Below are positions 59,788 to 64,000 of a DNA stretch of 64,000 bases, piece after piece (the first letter of the stretch is position 1; the number at the start of each line of letters is the position of its first letter). Origin of the DNA: Novosphingobium sp. PhB165 (GTDB taxonomy: Bacteria > Pseudomonadota > Alphaproteobacteria > Sphingomonadales > Sphingomonadaceae); assembly GCF_004341845.1 (NCBI RefSeq), contig NZ_SLVB01000006.1:436071-500070 (forward strand), written 5' to 3'. Position numbers and translations under genes: made by a program. The notes under the pieces are model-generated. The model had not been told where the DNA came from. It did not search any database and saw only the letters and a list, made by a program, of their open reading frames with translations.

Positions 59788-60831
59788 ATGCGTTCCACTA
59801 AGACCTTCCTCATCGTTGCGGCCTCCGCCATGGCTCTTGCCGGTTGCGGCGGTTCGGGCGGCTCCTCGTCCGGCTCGCGCGACTTCGTGCGCGCGGTCGG
59901 TTCCTCGACCGTCTATCCCTTCGCGACGGCCGTGGCCGAGCAGTTCGCCAAGGCCGGCGGCAAGTCGCCGGTCATCGAATCGACCGGCACGGGCGCGGGC
60001 ATGAAGCTGTTCTGCGCCGGCGTCGGTGCCCAGCACCCCGATATCGAAAACGCCTCGCGCCGGATGAAGAAGTCCGAATATGACGAGTGCCAGAAGAACG
60101 GCGTGACCGACATCGTCGAAGTCCAGGTCGGCATCGACGGCATCGCCTTCGCCGAATCGCAGAACGGCCCGGGCATGAAGCTCACGCCCACGGACATCTA
60201 CAAGGCGCTGGCCGCCAATCCGTTCGGCAAGCCCAACACCGCCAAGACCTGGAAGGACGTGAACCCGTCGCTCCCGAACGAGCCGATCCTCGTCTACGGT
60301 CCGCCCTCGACTTCGGGCACGCGTGACGCGCTGAAGGAACTGATCCTTGAGGCCGGCTGCAAGACCGATCCCGCGATGGTCGCGCTCAAGGACACCGACA
60401 AGGACAAGTTCGAGGCGGCCTGCCACGACATCCGCGAGGATGGCCCTTATGTCGACGCCGGTGAGAACGACAACCTGATCGTCCAGAAGATCTCGCAGAA
60501 TCCCAAGGCGATCGGCATCTTCGGTTACTCGTTCCTGGAAGAGAACGCCAAGACCATCCGCGGCATCCCGATGTCCGGCATCGAGCCGACCTACGACACG
60601 ATCGCGAACTTCACCTATCCGGGTGCGCGTCCGCTGTTCATCTACATCAAGAAGCAGCACCTCGCCCCGATCAAGGGTCTTCAGGGCTACATCACCGAGT
60701 GGACCAAGGCCTGGGGTCCGGACGGCTACCTGAAGCCGAAGGGCATGGTTATCTCGCCCGAGGACGTGCGCACCAAGAGCGCGGCCATCGTCGCCAACAT
60801 GACCCCGCTCAACCCCGCGGACCTCAAGTAA
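59788..60831 (+). CDS. pstS: Phosphate ABC transporter substrate-binding lipoprotein PstS
   Basis: A 347-residue periplasmic phosphate receptor anchored as a lipoprotein (ASAMALAGC, cysteine at residue 20). Phosphate-binding loops are AVGSSTVYPFATAVAEQF, IESTGTGAGMKLFCAG and the PPSTSGTRDALKELIL helix start. A Gly/Ser-rich spacer follows the lipid anchor. It heads pstSCAB-phoU and has a strong Pho box 50 nt upstream, so it should be induced by phosphate starvation through PhoB. Confidence 0.95.
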   Translation: MRSTKTFLIVAASAMALAGCGGSGGSSSGSRDFVRAVGSSTVYPFATAVAEQFAKAGGKSPVIESTGTGAGMKLFCAGVGAQHPDIENASRRMKKSEYDECQKNGVTDIVEVQVGIDGIAFAESQNGPGMKLTPTDIYKALAANPFGKPNTAKTWKDVNPSLPNEPILVYGPPSTSGTRDALKELILEAGCKTDPAMVALKDTDKDKFEAACHDIREDGPYVDAGENDNLIVQKISQNPKAIGIFGYSFLEENAKTIRGIPMSGIEPTYDTIANFTYPGARPLFIYIKKQHLAPIKGLQGYITEWTKAWGPDGYLKPKGMVISPEDVRTKSAAIVANMTPLNPADLK

Positions 60832-60865
60832 TTCCGCACGACAGGAAAGGCGCCGGAACGGCCTC

Positions 60866-62239
60866 ATGATACTCACTGGAGTGCTTCTGGCCGTTCTCGG
60901 CCTCGGTCTCGTCGGCTGGTTTGCCGCGCGAGGCCGGGCCCGGCTGCTTCACACAGGGCGCGGCTCGCTGCAATCGATGCCGGTTTACCACGGCTGGCAC
61001 ATGCTGCTGTGGATTCTCGTTCCGGCGCTGATCGCCTGGGGCGCGTGGATGGCGATCATGCCGGGCCTCGTCGATGGCGCGGTCATGGCCGATCCTGCCG
61101 CCGCGCAGCTCCCGGCCGATTCGATGAGCCGCGCCTCCATTCTGGCGGAAGCCAAGGCACTGGCGGACAATCCGGGGCAGGCGGCGTTCAACCCGCTGTC
61201 GCAGTCCCTGTCCGAGCCGGTCCGCGCCGCGCACCAGCGCTTTGGCCTGATCGGTGCGGTGCTGGTGCTGATCGTCGCCTTTGCGGGCGGCGGCTGGGCC
61301 TTCACCAAGGTCCGCGCCAACTTCCCGGCGCGCAGCCGGGTGGAGCGCGCGGTCATGGTGGTGCTGCTGCTCGCCTCGCTGATGGCGATCCTGACCACGT
61401 TCGGCATCGTCGGCTCGCTGGTGTTCGAGGCCGGGCTGTTCTTCAAGGACGTCTCGCCGATCGCGTTCCTCACCGGCACCCACTGGGCGCCCGGCAACGC
61501 GCGCGGCGCCAACCTTCAGGACAGCTTCGGCGCGGTGCCGCTGTTCTGGGGCACGATCTACATCGGCGCGATCATCGCGATGATCGTTGCCATCCCGCTC
61601 GGCCTGATGAGCGCGATCTATCTCACGCAATATGCCACGTCCAACGTGCGCAAGTGGCTGAAGCCGATGCTGGAGATCCTCGCGGGCATCCCGACGGTGG
61701 TTTACGGCTACTTCGCCGCGCTCACCGTGGCGCCGATCTTCCGCGATTTCGCCGCCGCGATCGGCATGGCCAACCCCTCGACCGAGAGTGCGCTGGCCGC
61801 CGGTGTGGTGATGGGCGTGATGATCATTCCCTTCGTCTCCTCGATGGCGGACGACGCGCTTGCCGCCGTGCCCCGCGCGATGAGCGACGGTTCGCTGGCG
61901 CTGGGCGCCACCAAGTCCGAAACGATCAAGAAAGTGCTGCTGCCCGCCGCGCTGCCCGGCATCGTCGCGGGCGTGATGCTGGCAATCAGCCGCGCCATCG
62001 GTGAGACCATGATCGTGGTCATGGCCGCGGGTGCCGCCGCCAATCTCTCGCTGAACCCCTTCGCCTCGATGACCACGGTCACCTATCAGATCGTCCAGAT
62101 GCTGACCGGCGATCAGGAGTTCAACAGCCCCAAGACGCTTTCCGCCTTCGCGCTGGGTCTGGTGCTGTTCATCGTTACCCTCGTCCTCAACATCATCGCC
62201 CTCAGGGTCGTGAAGCGCTTCCGGGAAGCTTATGAGTAA
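60866..62239 (+). CDS. pstC: Phosphate ABC transporter permease PstC
   Basis: A 457-residue inner-membrane permease. The N-terminal 150 residues hold two or three extra hydrophobic segments and a periplasmic-looking loop (residues about 70-115), an extension absent from the roughly 320-residue E. coli PstC. The core carries FGAVPLFWGTIYIGAIIAMIVAIPLGLMSAIYL, the ABC-permease EAA-type loop DGSLALGATKSETIKKVLLPAALPGI and ETMIVVMAAGA. It overlaps pstA by 8 nt. Confidence 0.94.
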   Translation: MILTGVLLAVLGLGLVGWFAARGRARLLHTGRGSLQSMPVYHGWHMLLWILVPALIAWGAWMAIMPGLVDGAVMADPAAAQLPADSMSRASILAEAKALADNPGQAAFNPLSQSLSEPVRAAHQRFGLIGAVLVLIVAFAGGGWAFTKVRANFPARSRVERAVMVVLLLASLMAILTTFGIVGSLVFEAGLFFKDVSPIAFLTGTHWAPGNARGANLQDSFGAVPLFWGTIYIGAIIAMIVAIPLGLMSAIYLTQYATSNVRKWLKPMLEILAGIPTVVYGYFAALTVAPIFRDFAAAIGMANPSTESALAAGVVMGVMIIPFVSSMADDALAAVPRAMSDGSLALGATKSETIKKVLLPAALPGIVAGVMLAISRAIGETMIVVMAAGAAANLSLNPFASMTTVTYQIVQMLTGDQEFNSPKTLSAFALGLVLFIVTLVLNIIALRVVKRFREAYE

Positions 62240-63119
62240 CGCACGCTGGCAAACGCCGGAGGCCGCGCGGCGTATCGCTCGCCGCAACGCCGCCGAACGC
62301 CGCTTCAAGCTGATCGGCCTTGGCGCGATCGCCCTCAGCCTTGCCTTCCTGGCGCTGCTGCTGGTCATCATGCTCAAGAACGGCCTCAGCGGGCTGAGCT
62401 GGACCTTCCTTACCGGCTCGGATTCCACCGACCCCAGCGTCGCCGGTGTCTGGGGCGCGACCAAGGGCTCGCTGCTGACGATGCTCGTCACGCTGCTGCT
62501 CTCGTTCCCGATGGGCGTGCTGGCCGCCGTTTATCTGGAAGAGTTCGCCCCGCGCGCCCGCTGGATCGAGTGGATCGAGGTATCGATTAACAACCTTGCC
62601 GCCGTGCCGTCGATCATCTTCGGTCTGCTTGGCCTTGCGGTGTTCATCAACACGATCGGCATGCCGCGCAGTTCGCCGCTGGTCGGCGGGTTGACGCTGG
62701 CGCTGATGACGATGCCGGTCATCGTCATTTCCGGCCGCAATGCCATCAAGGCGGTACCGCCCTCGATCCGCGACGCCGCGCTGGCAGTGGGCGCCAGCAA
62801 GGTGCAGACGGTGTTCCACCATGTCCTGCCGCTGGCGCTGCCGGGTATCCTTACCGGCACCATCATCGGCATGGCCCGCGCGCTGGGTGAAACCGCGCCG
62901 CTGCTGATGATCGGCATGCGCGCCTTCGTCGTCACCCCGCCGGGCGGGATCACCGATCCGGCCAGCGTGCTGCCGATGCAGATCTTCCTGTGGTCCGACG
63001 AGATCAATTCCGGTTTCATCCGGAACACTTCCGCGGCCATCATCGTCCTGCTGGTCTTCCTGCTGGCGATGAACGGCCTGGCTATTTACCTTCGAAACAA
63101 GTTCGAAGTTCGCTGGTAG
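62232..63119 (+). CDS. pstA: Phosphate ABC transporter permease PstA
   Basis: A 295-residue second permease with six or so transmembrane segments. The core NNLAAVPSIIFGLLGLAVF and the EAA loop IRDAALAVGASKVQTVFHHVLPLALPGILTG are typical for PstA, as is ALGETAPLLMIGM. The gene overlaps the pstC stop, and pstB starts 4 nt after it, so subunits are translated in close coupling. Confidence 0.94.
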   Translation: MSNARWQTPEAARRIARRNAAERRFKLIGLGAIALSLAFLALLLVIMLKNGLSGLSWTFLTGSDSTDPSVAGVWGATKGSLLTMLVTLLLSFPMGVLAAVYLEEFAPRARWIEWIEVSINNLAAVPSIIFGLLGLAVFINTIGMPRSSPLVGGLTLALMTMPVIVISGRNAIKAVPPSIRDAALAVGASKVQTVFHHVLPLALPGILTGTIIGMARALGETAPLLMIGMRAFVVTPPGGITDPASVLPMQIFLWSDEINSGFIRNTSAAIIVLLVFLLAMNGLAIYLRNKFEVRW

Positions 63120-63123
63120 GGAC

Positions 63124-63885
63124 ATGACCGAAACCAAACTCACCGCCCGCAACGTCGACGTCTATTACGGGGCCAAGAAGGCCATCAATGACGTTTCGAT
63201 CGCTATCGACAACGGCATCGTCACCGCTTTCATCGGCCCCTCGGGCTGCGGCAAGTCGACCTTCCTGCGCTCGCTCAACCGCATGAACGACACCATCGCC
63301 GATGCCCGCGTCACCGGCGAGATCCTGCTCGACGGCGAGGATATCTACGCGCCGACGATGGATCCGGTGGCCCTTCGCGCCCGCGTCGGCATGGTGTTCC
63401 AGAAGCCGAACCCGTTCCCGAAGTCGATCTACGAGAACGTCGCTTACGGCCCGCGCATCCACGGACTTGCCCCGTCGAAGGCGGACATGGACGGGATCGT
63501 CGAAAGCTCGCTCGCCAAGGCGGGCCTGTGGGACGAAGTGAAGGACCGCCTGCAGGAGCCCGGCACCGCGCTGTCGGGCGGCCAGCAGCAGCGCCTGTGC
63601 ATCGCCCGCGCCATTGCCGTCAGCCCCGAAGTGATCCTGATGGACGAGCCGTGCTCCGCGCTCGACCCGATCGCCACCGCGCGTATCGAGGAACTGATCG
63701 ACGAGCTGAAGGACACTTACGCCATCGTCATCGTCACCCACTCGATGCAGCAGGCCGCCCGCGTTTCGCAGCGCACGGCGTTCTTCCACCTCGGCAACCT
63801 GGTGGAATACGGGGACACCAGTCAGATCTTCACCACCCCGCGTGAAGAGAAGACCAAGGACTACATCACCGGTCGCTACGGCTGA
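63124..63885 (+). CDS. pstB: Phosphate ABC transporter ATP-binding protein PstB
   Basis: A 253-residue ABC ATPase energising phosphate import. Walker A is GPSGCGKSTFLRS, the Q loop is MVFQKPNPFPKSIYENVAYGPR, the signature is LSGGQQQRLCIARA, Walker B is VILMDEPCSALDP and the H-loop His is in VTHSMQQAARVS. FQKPNPFPKSIYENVAYG is specific to PstB. It is followed after 29 nt by phoU. Confidence 0.97.
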   Translation: MTETKLTARNVDVYYGAKKAINDVSIAIDNGIVTAFIGPSGCGKSTFLRSLNRMNDTIADARVTGEILLDGEDIYAPTMDPVALRARVGMVFQKPNPFPKSIYENVAYGPRIHGLAPSKADMDGIVESSLAKAGLWDEVKDRLQEPGTALSGGQQQRLCIARAIAVSPEVILMDEPCSALDPIATARIEELIDELKDTYAIVIVTHSMQQAARVSQRTAFFHLGNLVEYGDTSQIFTTPREEKTKDYITGRYG

Positions 63886-63914
63886 CGGCGAAGACAGGGA
63901 ACAGGACAAGATCC

Positions 63915-64000
63915 ATGGTTGACCACACCGTAAAGGCCTTCGACAGCGAGATCGGGCAGCTTCGCGGCCTCGTTGCCGAAATGGGCGGCCTCGCCGAAGT
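63915..64000 (+). CDS. phoU: Phosphate signalling protein PhoU, N-terminal fragment
   Basis: The first 28 codons before the window ends read MVDHTVKAFDSEIGQLRG and so on, matching the start of PhoU (HTVKAFD-x-E). PhoU links the Pst transporter to PhoR and represses the Pho regulon when phosphate is plentiful. Its place after pstB is standard. AGGACAAG precedes the ATG. Confidence 0.9.
   Translation, partial: MVDHTVKAFDSEIGQLRGLVAEMGGLAE

Overview
The window is a GC-rich chromosomal segment of an alphaproteobacterium, most likely a sphingomonad (Novosphingobium or a close relative). This is inferred from several features: Entner-Doudoroff genes next to zwf, an arginine succinyltransferase (AST) operon, the alphaproteobacterial type of glutamate-cysteine ligase, a DciA/DsbA/Smc cluster, and the intergenic palindromes (CATCCTGAGCTTGTCGAAGG type) that litter sphingomonad genomes. 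I see no rRNA, tRNA, CRISPR array, prophage or insertion sequence. The sequence reads as core chromosome with small accessory patches.

Layout. 1-1.9 kb: tail of an SDR gene, then moaA-moaD-moaE (molybdopterin synthesis). 1.9-12 kb: a small lipoprotein, rplU-rpmA with a promoter and terminators, two tandem GNAT acetyltransferases, ygfZ, a nitroreductase, an HPP membrane protein, rarD, two small exported proteins and a stand-alone AstD-like dehydrogenase. 12-24 kb: selO, an alpha/beta hydrolase, a glycosyltransferase, an envelope pair (YfgM-like TPR protein and BamB), an ICMT-like membrane methyltransferase, gshA, rsmE, ubiA, and a divergent soxR/VOC pair around a perfect SoxR operator. 24-33.6 kb: minus-strand dciA-dsbA-dsbA-smc with a frameshifted remnant after it, and plus-strand mutY-serine hydrolase-nudC. 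33.7-43 kb: a HAD phosphatase, the AST operon (DUF1338-astD-M20 hydrolase-astA-astB) and a three-gene NTF2-SDR-NTF2 cassette. 43-48 kb: a large GT4 fusion glycosyltransferase coupled to a GH130 phosphorylase, then a DHFR-like reductase. 48-56 kb: zwf, edd, glk, eda and a divergent PEP-carboxylase-like gene, the last four joined by ATGA overlaps. 56-64 kb: the phosphate regulon phoR, porin, pstSCAB and phoU (cut by the window end), with Pho boxes before the porin and pstS.

Functional picture. The ED block converts glucose to pyruvate and glyceraldehyde-3-phosphate. The coupled PEPC-like protein would fit an anaplerotic role, but its active-site loop is altered. The AST operon lacks an AstE-type desuccinylase within the window; an M20 metallohydrolase sits where AstE would be expected, together with a DUF1338 (HglS-like) dioxygenase. 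The Pho block is a textbook PhoB target apart from a PhoR with no membrane segment.

Most worth following up are the PEPC-like protein, the rewired AST operon, the GT4/GH130 pair, the Tyr-less SDR flanked by two LinA-like proteins, and the recurrent palindromes at gene ends. All family assignments come from reading motifs by eye; no database search was run.
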